Of a stretch of 64,000 nucleotides of DNA, positions 1-7,718 are shown in pieces. Every line of letters starts with the position of its first letter. The stretch's first letter is position 1. The notes under the pieces are model-generated. The model had not been told where the DNA came from. It saw nothing but the letters and a program-made list of their open reading frames with translations, and searched no databases. Source of the DNA: Pseudomonas sp. GM79 (lineage in GTDB: Bacteria; Pseudomonadota; Gammaproteobacteria; Pseudomonadales; Pseudomonadaceae); assembly GCF_000282495.1 (NCBI RefSeq), contig NZ_AKJE01000110.1:48170-112169 (forward strand). The letters are read 5' to 3'. The translations under genes were made by a program, and so were the position numbers.

Positions 1-518
1 TCGACAACGTGCGCGTGCCGCAACGCAACCGCATCGGCCACGAAGGCGCGGGATTCATGATGCAGATGCTGCAGTTCCAGGAAGAACGGCTGTTCGGCGC
101 CGCAAACATGATCAAAGGCCTGGAGTACTGCGTCGACAGCACCATCGAGTACTGCAAGGAGCGCAAAACCTTTGGCAATGCGCTGATCGACAATCAAGTC
201 ATCCATTTCCGCCTGGCCGAGCTGCAAACCGAAATCGAATGCCTGCGGGCGCTGGTCTATCAAGCCACCGAGCAATACATCAAAGGCCAGGACGTCACCC
301 GTCTGGCGTCCATGGCCAAACTCAAGGCCGGGCGCCTCGGTCGGGAGGTCAGCGACAGTTGCCTGCAATATTGGGGCGGCATGGGCTTCATGTGGGACAA
401 CCCGGTGGCGCGGGCTTACCGCGATGTGCGGCTGGTGTCGATCGGCGGCGGTGCCGACGAAATCATGCTGGGGATCATCTGCAAACTCATGGGCATCCTG
501 CCGGGGAAAAAGAAATGA
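1..518 (+). CDS. atuD: Acyl-CoA dehydrogenase, C-terminal part (citronellyl-CoA dehydrogenase AtuD-like), cut by window start
   Basis: The reading frame is open from the first bases (codons in phase with position 3), so the gene begins before the window. The visible 172 or so residues are the helical C-terminal domain of a FAD acyl-CoA dehydrogenase: a GHEGAGF stretch, YCKERKTFG, and the closing QYWGGMGFMWDNPVARAYRDVR, in which the Gly-rich turn contacts FAD. The stop overlaps the start of the next gene (ATGA), showing translational coupling. A dehydrogenase followed directly by a hydratase and then a biotin-carrying carboxylase subunit is the atuD-E-F order of acyclic terpene (citronellol/geraniol) breakdown. 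In the leucine liu operon a carboxyltransferase gene separates dehydrogenase and hydratase. The assignment to atu is inference from this order. Confidence 0.75.
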   Translation, partial: DNVRVPQRNRIGHEGAGFMMQMLQFQEERLFGAANMIKGLEYCVDSTIEYCKERKTFGNALIDNQVIHFRLAELQTEIECLRALVYQATEQYIKGQDVTRLASMAKLKAGRLGREVSDSCLQYWGGMGFMWDNPVARAYRDVRLVSIGGGADEIMLGIICKLMGILPGKKK

Positions 519-1312
519 ACACCCTTCCCGTTTGCCAGACTCTGTTGCTCGAACGGCATAACGGCGTCCTGCACATCACCCTCAATCGCCCCGACAGTCG
601 CAACGCCATGAGCTTGCAAATGGTCGCCGAGCTGCGTGCGGTGCTGGCGGCGGTGCGCGATGACCGGCAGGTTCGCGCGTTGGTGATCGGCGGTGCCGGC
701 GGGCATTTTTGTGCCGGTGCCGACATCAAGGACATGGCCAATGCCCGCGCGCAAGGCGCGACCGCCTACCGCGAATTGAACCGTGCGTTCGGCGCCTTGC
801 TGGAAGAAGCTCAGCATGCGCCGCAAGTGGTCATCACGGTGCTGCAAGGCGCTGTGCTTGGCGGCGGCTTCGGTCTGGCCTGCGTCAGTGACATAGCCAT
901 GGCCGATCATCAGGCGCAATTCGGCCTGCCGGAAACCAGCCTCGGCCTGTTGCCGGCGCAGATCGCACCGTTCGTGGTGCAGCGCATCGGCCTGACCCAG
1001 GCCCGCCGACTGGCCCTGACCGCCGCACGGTTCGATGGCACCCAGGCCCGGCGGATGGGATTGGTGCATTTTGTCGAGCATGACCCGCAAGCCTTGGCCG
1101 AGCGCCTCGATGAAGTGCTGGCCCATGTGTTGTGTTGTGCTCCGGGGGCGAATGCGGCGACCAAAAAACTCTTGCTGGCGAGTGCGGGGCAACTTTCGGA
1201 TGGACTGCTGGATCAGGCCGCCGAGTGGTTTAGTGAAGCGGTGACTGGGGATGAAGGGGTCGAGGGGACCATGGCTTTTGTGCAAAAGCGAAAACCGGGT
1301 TGGGCTTCTTAA
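515..1312 (+). CDS. atuE: Enoyl-CoA hydratase/isomerase family (isohexenylglutaconyl-CoA hydratase AtuE-like)
   Basis: 265 residues, the usual crotonase length. The start ATG at 515 overlaps the upstream TGA by four bases. Crotonase fold signatures are present: the oxyanion-hole segment GAGGHFCAGADIKDM near residues 65-80 and the second segment GGGFGLACVSDIAMA near 110-125, followed by FGLPETSLGLLP. In the atu pathway the enzyme hydrates the product of geranyl-CoA carboxylase. The gene lies between the dehydrogenase and the biotin subunit, in the same direction. A short-chain enoyl-CoA hydratase of another pathway, such as a methylglutaconyl-CoA hydratase, cannot be excluded from sequence alone. 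Confidence 0.75.
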   Translation: MNTLPVCQTLLLERHNGVLHITLNRPDSRNAMSLQMVAELRAVLAAVRDDRQVRALVIGGAGGHFCAGADIKDMANARAQGATAYRELNRAFGALLEEAQHAPQVVITVLQGAVLGGGFGLACVSDIAMADHQAQFGLPETSLGLLPAQIAPFVVQRIGLTQARRLALTAARFDGTQARRMGLVHFVEHDPQALAERLDEVLAHVLCCAPGANAATKKLLLASAGQLSDGLLDQAAEWFSEAVTGDEGVEGTMAFVQKRKPGWAS

Positions 1313-1315
1313 AAG

Positions 1316-1382
1316 CTTCGCGAGCAAGCCCGCTCCCACAGGGGAATGCATTTCAAATGTGGGAGCGGGCTTGCTCGCGAAG
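1316..1382. repeat. REPIN (inverted REP pair) inside the atu operon
   Basis: Two copies of the Pseudomonas REP core (CTTCGCGAGCAAGCCCGCTC and its reverse complement) face each other around a 17-base spacer, giving a long hairpin. It fills nearly the whole gap between the hydratase stop (1312) and the biotin subunit start (1422). The other copies in this window lie beyond the ends of transcription units. Confidence 0.9.
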
Positions 1383-1421
1383 AGGCCCTGAATGACACCG
1401 CAAAATTCAAGGAAAGCGTCC

Positions 1422-3383
1422 ATGCCCGCCTTCAGCAAAATCCTGATCGCCAACCGCGGTGAAATCGCCTGCCGCATCCAGCGCACCGCGCAAGCGCTGG
1501 GCTACCGCACCGTCGCAGTATTCAGCGACGCCGACGCCGATGCCTTGCATGTGCAGATGGCCGACGAAGCCGTGAACATCGGCCCGGCCCCGGTGCAGCA
1601 GTCTTACCTGAACATTCAGGCAATCATCGACGCCGCCCGGCGCACCGGTGCCGATGCGATCCACCCCGGTTACGGCTTTCTCTCGGAAAACGCAGAATTC
1701 GCCCGCGCCTGCCAACAGGCCGGCATCATCTTCATCGGCCCGAGCCCCGAGGCCATCGAACTGATGGGCAGCAAACGTCTGTCGAAACTCGCCATGATCA
1801 AAGCGGGCGTGCCCTGCATCAAAGGCTATCAGGGCAGCGAACAGGACGACGCGACCCTCGGCCGTGAAGCCGAAAGCATCGGCTACCCGCTGATGATCAA
1901 GGCCAGTGCCGGTGGCGGCGGTCGTGGCATGCGCCTGGCGCACAGCGCTGGAGAGTTGCTGGAGCAGATTCGCACCGCACGCTCCGAGGCACTGCATGGG
2001 TTTGGCAGCGACGAACTGATCCTCGAACAAGCCTTGATCGACCCGCGTCACGTCGAAGTTCAGGTGTTTGGCGATCAGCACGGCAACCTGATCTATCTTG
2101 GTGAGCGCGATTGTTCGATCCAGCGTCGGCATCAGAAAATCATCGAAGAAGCGCCCTGCCCGGTGATGACTGCCGACTTGCGCCAGGCCATGGGCGAAGC
2201 GGCGCTCAAGGCGGGGCGCGCGGTGAATTATGTCGGCGCCGGCACTGTGGAGTTCCTGCTGGATGCTCGCGGGCATTTCTACTTTCTGGAAATGAACACC
2301 CGGCTGCAAGTGGAACACCCGGTGACAGAGCTGATCACCGGCCTCGATCTGGTGGCCTGGCAGTTTCACGTGGCCGAAGGACTGCCACTGCCGTTGCAAC
2401 AGGAGCAGGTTCAGCTCAACGGCCATGCCATGGAAGTGCGTCTGTATGCCGAAGACCCAGCCCAAGGATTTCTGCCGCAAACCGGGCGAATCGCAGCCTG
2501 GGAACCTGCGTTGCCGGGCGGTGTGCGGATCGACCATGGCTTGATCGAGGGCCAGTCTGTCAGTCCGTTTTATGATCCGATGCTGGGCAAGCTCATCGCC
2601 CACGGCGCTACCCGCGAAGAAGCCCGGCGTAAGTTGCTGCGGGCGGTACAGGACAGCGTGCTGCTGGGCGTGCAAAGCAATCAGCGCTTGCTCGCCTGCC
2701 TGCTGGAACATCCGCAGTTCATCAGCGGCAAGTTCAGCACCGGGTTCATCCCCACGCACTTCGCCGATCATCCCTGCCTGCATCCCCATGTGCCGAGAGC
2801 CGAAGAACTGGCCATCGCTGCGGCGCTGTTTTATCAGGCTTCAGCGCAGGCTCACCGCACCCCGCTGGCCGGTTGGCGCAACAACGCCAGCGTGCCTTTG
2901 CACTACCGAATCGGCCTGGAGGATCAGGATTGGCCAGTAGAATTGAACGCTGAACCTGGCAAACCCTACCGTGTTCAGATCGACGCTCGTGCCCTCGAAC
3001 TGAAGGTCATACAGTGCGACGGACGTTGGGCCACGCTGGAAATCGACGGCATCCGCCAACGCCATGCCTACCGCCTCGAGGCCGGGCAACTGTGGTTGTT
3101 CACGCGCCCCGGCAGCCTGCGGCTGGTCGATCGAACCCAGGCACTGGTCAGCAGCCAGGCCAGTGTCAGTTCCGGCACGCTCAAGGCGCCGATGGACGGG
3201 GCGATCGTCGACGTACTGGTCAGTGAGGGCAGCCCGGTCAGCAAAGGTCAGCTATTGGTGGTGCTCGAAGCAATGAAAATGGAGCATCCGCTCAAATCGG
3301 GGATTGACGGAGTGCTTAAACGCTTGCAGGTCAGGGTCGGCGATCAGGTCAAAAATCGTCAGATTTTGTTAGAGGTCGGATAA
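1422..3383 (+). CDS. atuF: Acyl-CoA carboxylase alpha subunit: biotin carboxylase plus biotin carrier (geranyl-CoA carboxylase AtuF-like)
   Basis: 653 residues. The start at 1422 (MPAFSKILIANRGEIA) is chosen over an in-frame ATG at 1392 because an AAGGAAA ribosome site sits 7 bases ahead and biotin carboxylases begin almost directly with this motif. Domains: biotin carboxylase N-terminal about 1-110 (HPGYGFLSEN); ATP-grasp about 115-325 with the Gly-rich loop ASAGGGGRGM and the ERDCSIQRRHQK and EMNTRLQVEHPVTE segments; C-terminal subdomain to about 440; linker; biotinyl domain about 585-653 with EAMKMEHP, where Lys619 is the expected biotin site. It carboxylates an acyl-CoA together with a beta subunit, presumably encoded upstream of the window. 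The methylcrotonyl-CoA enzyme LiuD is the main alternative. Confidence 0.8.
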   Translation: MPAFSKILIANRGEIACRIQRTAQALGYRTVAVFSDADADALHVQMADEAVNIGPAPVQQSYLNIQAIIDAARRTGADAIHPGYGFLSENAEFARACQQAGIIFIGPSPEAIELMGSKRLSKLAMIKAGVPCIKGYQGSEQDDATLGREAESIGYPLMIKASAGGGGRGMRLAHSAGELLEQIRTARSEALHGFGSDELILEQALIDPRHVEVQVFGDQHGNLIYLGERDCSIQRRHQKIIEEAPCPVMTADLRQAMGEAALKAGRAVNYVGAGTVEFLLDARGHFYFLEMNTRLQVEHPVTELITGLDLVAWQFHVAEGLPLPLQQEQVQLNGHAMEVRLYAEDPAQGFLPQTGRIAAWEPALPGGVRIDHGLIEGQSVSPFYDPMLGKLIAHGATREEARRKLLRAVQDSVLLGVQSNQRLLACLLEHPQFISGKFSTGFIPTHFADHPCLHPHVPRAEELAIAAALFYQASAQAHRTPLAGWRNNASVPLHYRIGLEDQDWPVELNAEPGKPYRVQIDARALELKVIQCDGRWATLEIDGIRQRHAYRLEAGQLWLFTRPGSLRLVDRTQALVSSQASVSSGTLKAPMDGAIVDVLVSEGSPVSKGQLLVVLEAMKMEHPLKSGIDGVLKRLQVRVGDQVKNRQILLEVG

Positions 3384-3454
3384 GCCGCTAGGCGGATCCG
3401 CCGGGTTTGGCTACGCTCAAGCCCTATCAGGACGCGGATACCAGGAACCCTGCG

Positions 3455-4003
3455 ATGCCTCACTGGTTGGTCATTGATCTGGAAGCCACCACCGATGAGG
3501 GTGGCTGGCCAGTAACGGAAATGGAAATCATCGAAATCGGTGCCACCCTCGTGGACCGCAAGGGCCAGGAACTGGATCACTTCCAGTGCTTCGTGCGCCC
3601 GTTGCGCCGGCCCTTGCTGACGCCGTTTTGCCGGGAACTGACCCACATCACCCAGGCCAATATCGATGCCTCACAACCGCTCACCGACGTCTGGCCGTTG
3701 TTCGAACGCTGGCTCGGCCAGCATCACGCACGCCTGGAAGGCTGGGCCAGTTGGGGCGATTACGACCGCAAACAGCTGCTTCAAGACTGGCAGCGCCTGC
3801 AACTCGACAGCGCCCTGAGCCGGGTGCCGCACATGAACCTCAAGCAACGCTTCGCCAAGGCTCGTCGGCTGGAGCGCCCGCTGGGGCTTAATGGAGCCTT
3901 GCAGCTGGCGGGCCTGCAGTTCAACGGTCAGCAGCATCGGGCGCTGGAAGACGCGCGCAATACTGCGCGTTTGTTACCGCTGGTTTTCCCCGCGAATCCT
4001 TGA
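3455..4003 (+). CDS. DEDDh-type 3'-5' exonuclease
   Basis: 182 residues starting at ATG 3455, preceded by AGGAA; an in-frame ORF extends 48 bases further up but has no ribosome site. The three exonuclease motifs are visible: Exo I VIDLEATTDEGGWP (Asp and Glu metal ligands), Exo II around WASWGDYDRKQL (Asp), and Exo III HRALEDARNTARL (His and Asp), giving the DEDDh set. The fold is that of RNase T/epsilon-like and KapD/ExoI-like eukaryotic 3'hExo enzymes. The substrate (RNA or DNA) is unknown. It lies 71 bases after the carboxylase gene in the same direction but has no metabolic link to it. Confidence 0.8.
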   Translation: MPHWLVIDLEATTDEGGWPVTEMEIIEIGATLVDRKGQELDHFQCFVRPLRRPLLTPFCRELTHITQANIDASQPLTDVWPLFERWLGQHHARLEGWASWGDYDRKQLLQDWQRLQLDSALSRVPHMNLKQRFAKARRLERPLGLNGALQLAGLQFNGQQHRALEDARNTARLLPLVFPANP

Positions 4004-4077
4004 GTGCAGGAGGTGACGCCTATCGACACCTTGTGCATACTGGCCGGCCCTTTTTAGCCCTTTTCGAGGAACCGCCC

Positions 4078-4362
4078 ATGTTTAAAGTCAACGAGTACTT
4101 CGACGGCACCGTCAAGTCGATCGCCTTTGGCACCGCTGAAGGTCCAGCGACCATCGGCGTCATGGCACCGGGCGAATACGAATTCGGCACCAGCCAGCGT
4201 GAAATCATGCACGTGGTGTCCGGCGCCCTGACCGTCAAACTGCCTGACAGCGATGCTTGGGAAACCTTCGCCGCCGGCAGCCAGTTCAACGTGCCCGCCA
4301 ACAGCAAGTTCCAGCTGAAAGTGGCCGTCGACACCGCTTACCTGTGCGAATACCGCGGTTAA
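4078..4362 (+). CDS. ppnP: Pyrimidine/purine nucleoside phosphorylase PpnP
   Basis: 94 residues, exactly the family length (formerly UPF0345/DUF1255). It is a small cupin: FGTAEGPATIGVMAPGEYEFGT, then EIMHVVSGALTVKLP and a C-terminal FNVPANSKFQLKV barrel strand. The family catalyses phosphorolysis of several nucleosides to base plus ribose-1-phosphate. The start is set at 4078 with a CGAGGA site upstream; the frame is open further upstream, but that part is not family-like. It is a single-gene unit ending at the terminator at 4384-4424. Confidence 0.9.
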   Translation: MFKVNEYFDGTVKSIAFGTAEGPATIGVMAPGEYEFGTSQREIMHVVSGALTVKLPDSDAWETFAAGSQFNVPANSKFQLKVAVDTAYLCEYRG

Positions 4363-4383
4363 CCCCCCGGGTTTTCACAGCGA

Positions 4384-4424
4384 CAAAAAAAATGCCCGTG
4401 TCCTTGGACGCGGGCATTTTTTAT
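4384..4424. terminator. Bidirectional intrinsic terminator
   Basis: AAAAAAATGCCCG...CGGGCATTTTTTA forms a GC-rich stem with an A-tract before and a T-tract after. It can end ppnP on the plus strand and the MOSC gene on the minus strand. Confidence 0.85.
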
Positions 4425-4436
4425 TTTGAAGGGCTT

Positions 4437-5240
4437 TTATTCGAGGATCGTCACGGGCATGCCGACTTCAAGCCGGCCATTGCCGTCGTTGACCAGATTC
4501 TGCCCGAACATCGCGCCGTCGGCCTCGGCGCGGTATTTCTGCAATGTGGCCAGCGGTTCACGATCTTCGCTGCGTTCGCCGGTCTGCGGGTCGATGGTGG
4601 TCAGAATGCAGCGTGAGCAGGACTTGACCACGCGGAATTCGACATCGCCAATGCGGATGCGCTTCCAGCTATCTTCGGCATACGCTTCACTGCCCTCGAT
4701 CACCAGATTGGGCCGGAAACGCAACATCTCCAGCGGCCGCCCGACTTTGCTCGACAAGTCTTCCAGCGACGCCTGACCAATCAGCAACAACGGGAAACCG
4801 TCGGCAAACGCCACCTGATCGTCGTCCTTGCCATAGCCGGCCTGGGTGGTCCGTGCGCGATCAAGCGGCACTTGCACCAGACGCGTCGGCTTGCCGATGA
4901 ACTCACTGACCCAGGCACCCGCCGCATCGCCGGCATCGGGGACGCGCAAGGTGTCGCGCCAGATGGTCACGCCACGCAAATCGGCATCGCCGTCAGGCAA
5001 CGCAATATCGATCGTTGAATGGCCCGGGGCACTGAGGGTCAAGCCGCCGTCGGCACTCCACAACGCCGACAGCTGACTCATTTTCGCGACCGCGCGTTGG
5101 GTCAGAAAGCGCCCACTGGCTTCGTCCACCAGCATCCAGCGTCGATCACCGTCCAGTCCCAGCTTGTCCAGGCTGACCTCATTGAGGGTCTCGCCCTTGC
5201 CGGATTTCAATGGAAAACGATAAAGCGCGCTCAGACGCAT
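4437..5240 (-). CDS. MOSC domain-containing protein (YcbX/mARC-like)
   Basis: 267 residues from the start at 5240 (MRLSALYRFPLKSGKGE); the frame is open another 19 codons upstream, but MOSC-N proteins begin at this beta strand. N-terminal MOSC_N barrel about 1-120, then the MOSC domain about 130-267 with the conserved cysteine in VVKSCSRCILTTIDPQTGE that would bind molybdenum cofactor sulfur. The E. coli relative YcbX reduces N-hydroxylated bases such as 6-hydroxylaminopurine. No ferredoxin domain is fused here. It converges on ppnP across a shared terminator. Confidence 0.85.
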   Translation of the reverse strand: MRLSALYRFPLKSGKGETLNEVSLDKLGLDGDRRWMLVDEASGRFLTQRAVAKMSQLSALWSADGGLTLSAPGHSTIDIALPDGDADLRGVTIWRDTLRVPDAGDAAGAWVSEFIGKPTRLVQVPLDRARTTQAGYGKDDDQVAFADGFPLLLIGQASLEDLSSKVGRPLEMLRFRPNLVIEGSEAYAEDSWKRIRIGDVEFRVVKSCSRCILTTIDPQTGERSEDREPLATLQKYRAEADGAMFGQNLVNDGNGRLEVGMPVTILE

Positions 5241-5302
5241 GGCCAGCTCCCTGGTGGGTAAAAACGCCACCCTATACGAGCTTGATTGCCGAATCAAAGG
5301 CC

Positions 5303-5322
5303 CCGTGGCGAGGGGGCTTGTC
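5303..5322. repeat. Solitary degenerate REP-like element
   Basis: CCGTGGCGAGGGGGCTTGTC resembles another Pseudomonas REP form (GTGGCGAGGGAGCTTGCTCCC), but no second arm follows. It lies between the MOSC gene start and cheV. Confidence 0.45.
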
Positions 5323-5377
5323 CTAATGCCTCTAAATTAAGCTGTAATGCCAGCTGCTACAAAGAATGCGCCGGGGC

Positions 5378-6316
5378 TTAACTTGTCGGCACTGCGTCGA
5401 GCATAAGGCGCTGGCGCACCACGTCGACGAGTTTGTCGGGCTGGAATTTGGAGAGAAAGTTGTCGCAGCCGACCTTCTTCACCATCGAGTCGTTGAAGCT
5501 GCCCGACAGCGAGGTGTGCAAGACCACATAAAGGCCACGCAAACGGGGGTCATTACGGATTTCGGTGGTCAGGCGATAGCCATCCATCTCCGGCATTTCC
5601 GCATCGGTGAAGATCATCAGCAGCTTGTCGGTCATGACTTCGCCCGTATCTGCCCAGGCCTTGAGCATGTTCAGCGCCTTCAAGCCATCGCTGGCAATGT
5701 GCATCTTCACGCCCAACTGACCCAACGTGTCGCGCAATTGCGACAAGGCCACGTTAGAGTCATCCACCAGCAGCACTTCGCGGCCACGGGCACGCTCCAG
5801 CACCGGATCGTCGAGTTTGTCGCGCGATACCTTGGCGTTGTACGGAACGATCTCCGCCAGGACTTTCTCGACGTCGATGATTTCCACCAACTGATCATCG
5901 ACTTTGCTGATGGCGGTCAGGTAATGCTGGCGACCGGCACTGGCCGGCGGCGGCAAAATGGCTTCCCAGTTCATGTTGACGATGCGGTCCACGCCACCGA
6001 CCAGGAACGCCTGCACCGAGCGGTTGTACTCGGTGACAATAATGGTACTGGTGGGACTTGGCACCAACGGGCGCATGCCGATGGCCTGGGACAGATCGAT
6101 CACCGGCAGCGTCTGGCCACGCAGGTTGACCACGCCGCAAACAAAGGGATGGCGTTGCGGCATCAGGGTCAGCTTCGGCAGCTGAAGCACTTCCTGGACC
6201 TTGAAGACGTTGATCGCAAACAATTGCCGTCCGGCCAGCCGAAACATGAGAATTTCCAGGCGATTCTCACCCACTAGTTGCGTGCGTTGGTCTACCGTGT
6301 CGAGAATGCCGGCCAT
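5378..6316 (-). CDS. cheV: Chemotaxis coupling protein CheV (CheW domain plus receiver)
   Basis: 312 residues from ATG at 6316, preceded by AGGAG. The CheW-like domain spans about 20-165 (FRLAGRQLFAINVFKVQEVL, VVNLRGQTLPVIDLS). The receiver spans about 180-305 with acidic pair Asp185-Asp186, phospho-acceptor Asp238 in FTDAEMPEMDG and Lys in LSKFQPDKL. CheV couples receptors to CheA and can be phosphorylated for adaptation. It stands alone here, away from other che genes, under its own sigma-28 promoter (see 6359-6385). Confidence 0.95.
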   Translation of the reverse strand: MAGILDTVDQRTQLVGENRLEILMFRLAGRQLFAINVFKVQEVLQLPKLTLMPQRHPFVCGVVNLRGQTLPVIDLSQAIGMRPLVPSPTSTIIVTEYNRSVQAFLVGGVDRIVNMNWEAILPPPASAGRQHYLTAISKVDDQLVEIIDVEKVLAEIVPYNAKVSRDKLDDPVLERARGREVLLVDDSNVALSQLRDTLGQLGVKMHIASDGLKALNMLKAWADTGEVMTDKLLMIFTDAEMPEMDGYRLTTEIRNDPRLRGLYVVLHTSLSGSFNDSMVKKVGCDNFLSKFQPDKLVDVVRQRLMLDAVPTS

Positions 6317-6779
6317 TAATGACTCCTGGGCTTGTTCTGATGAATTCACTAAAGGGAGTTATCGGCTGTTTTTGCCGGACCTTGACCCCCAGACAAAATG
6401 CCAGGTTCAGGCATTGATGTCACATTAACATCATGCTTTACTGGCTCCGTGATTTTCATCTGCTTCCTTCCCTGCGGCGCGACCTCGGTTTGCACGTTAG
6501 GTTCCCCTGCGTAAGGGATTCCCCTAGTAACAATCAGGCCCAACCTGATATTCGCAATATCCAATAGCCATTAATGTGACGCCATTCTCATTGCATGAAT
6601 GGAGTCAGGCTTTTGTGTGCGATTGCAGGTCAGTGGCCATCCACCCTCTCGAGTTCCCCTGCCGGCGCTCAAATCTGCCGGAGCGCGATATCACGAAGGC
6701 TTGGCAGCGCGGGGACACCTATGGTTCTCGTCGGCACACACGACATTCCCTCATCTGACACGACGTTGTGGAGATAAGC
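6317..6779. other. Intergenic region between cheV and the Hpt-like gene
   Basis: 463 bases without a convincing gene. The left side holds the cheV sigma-28 promoter and leader. The rest is moderately AT-rich around 6530-6600. Short frames of 60-77 codons (6576-6832) lack ribosome sites and recognisable content. Confidence 0.6.
6359..6385 (-). promoter_or_regulatory. Sigma-28 (FliA) promoter of cheV
   Basis: On the minus strand the sequence reads TCAAG-N14-GCCGATAA, ending 42 bases before the cheV start codon. The -10 element matches the flagellar sigma factor consensus GCCGATAA exactly, and the -35 matches the TCAAG form seen in Pseudomonas motility genes. Confidence 0.85.
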
Positions 6780-7250
6780 ATGCCGAACGACACCAAAGAG
6801 TGGGCTCAGCGATTTCCGGAATTTCTCGTTGAGGCTGAAACACTCTTGGCCAAATCCGAGGAATGCCTGAGTCATTTGCAACTGATCAGCAATGACAAGG
6901 ACGCCATCGATTGCATGCTCAGCACCCTTCTCAAGCTGTCCAGCAAGGCCGATGCCTTGGCACTGGCGGCGGTCTCGGAGTTTTCGCTGCATATCCATGG
7001 ATTACTGAGCTGCGCGCAGAACCACATGGACCTGCACGATCAAGCCCTGGACGCGCTCAAGGACTGCTTCACATTATTGGCCTGGCAACTCGAACTCATC
7101 GATCAGACTACCGGCCAACTCAGTCTCGATGACACTGAACAGACCTCACTGATAGAAGCGTTTGCGTTTCAAGTGGGACAAAGTCAGTTTCAGCCGCCCA
7201 GCCATGCCAGACCCTTCAGGTTGGTTTCGTTCTCGGAACGGCAAGCTTAA
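6780..7250 (+). CDS. Conserved helical protein resembling an Hpt/CheA-P1 domain without its histidine
   Basis: 156 residues, start ATG at 6780 with GGAG six bases ahead. The first 110 residues look all-helical (EFLVEAETLLAKSEECLSH, then LLKLSSKADALALAAVSEFS), a pattern like the four-helix bundle of histidine phosphotransfer domains. At the position where Hpt domains carry HTxKG, this protein has LLKLSSKADAL, with no phosphorylatable histidine. I do not recognise a named family. Location beside cheV suggests a role near chemotaxis or phosphorelay signalling, but that is inference. The C-terminal 30 residues look disordered. Confidence 0.55.
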   Translation: MPNDTKEWAQRFPEFLVEAETLLAKSEECLSHLQLISNDKDAIDCMLSTLLKLSSKADALALAAVSEFSLHIHGLLSCAQNHMDLHDQALDALKDCFTLLAWQLELIDQTTGQLSLDDTEQTSLIEAFAFQVGQSQFQPPSHARPFRLVSFSERQA

Positions 7251-7718
7251 AAACATCAACCCTGGCCGTGTTGTGCTTTTCTATTGCCATGACGCCGCCC
7301 TATAACTTGATGCGCTCATGCCGCAATTGAATGGGCATTGCGTCGAAGACAGTTCGAGATAGTTATCCCTGTCTCGACTTCAGATAGTGGGCAATAAAAA
7401 CAAAATGCCTGGCAATCGATATCTTCCGACGACAACAATCGAAAGTTTTTCCATTATGGAACCATCGTCCAAAAACTGTATTTTGACTATATAGAGCTAT
7501 ATACCGAACGCGACCAACGGTATGTTAAGTGGTAGTATGCGGACCATTAGTTGACGCCAATTAATGGCACAGTGAAGCCAGCCAAGCACCCTGAAGGCTG
7601 CATTTCCAGCACTGCACCACAGCCATGAAGGCGACTTCACACAACGATTTCCACACAGAGACCCGTCAGCCCTTGTGGCCGGTCTGCCCGCAGCGAACAT
7701 CTATTGGCTCCATCCGCT
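7251..7718. other. Intergenic region upstream of the sensor kinase
   Basis: 468 bases with no supported gene, RNA gene or terminator. The centre (7380-7560) is AT-rich compared with the surroundings and probably holds the promoter of the kinase-regulator operon, but I cannot fix its position. Confidence 0.5.

Noticed and set aside
518..1312. liu (leucine) operon as the identity of the first three genes
   Set aside because: In liu the carboxyltransferase gene lies between dehydrogenase and hydratase; here they are directly coupled, which fits atu better.
5366..6277. 303-codon frame opposite cheV
   Set aside because: Shadow of the CheV frame in GC-rich DNA; cheV has complete motifs, a ribosome site and a sigma-28 promoter.
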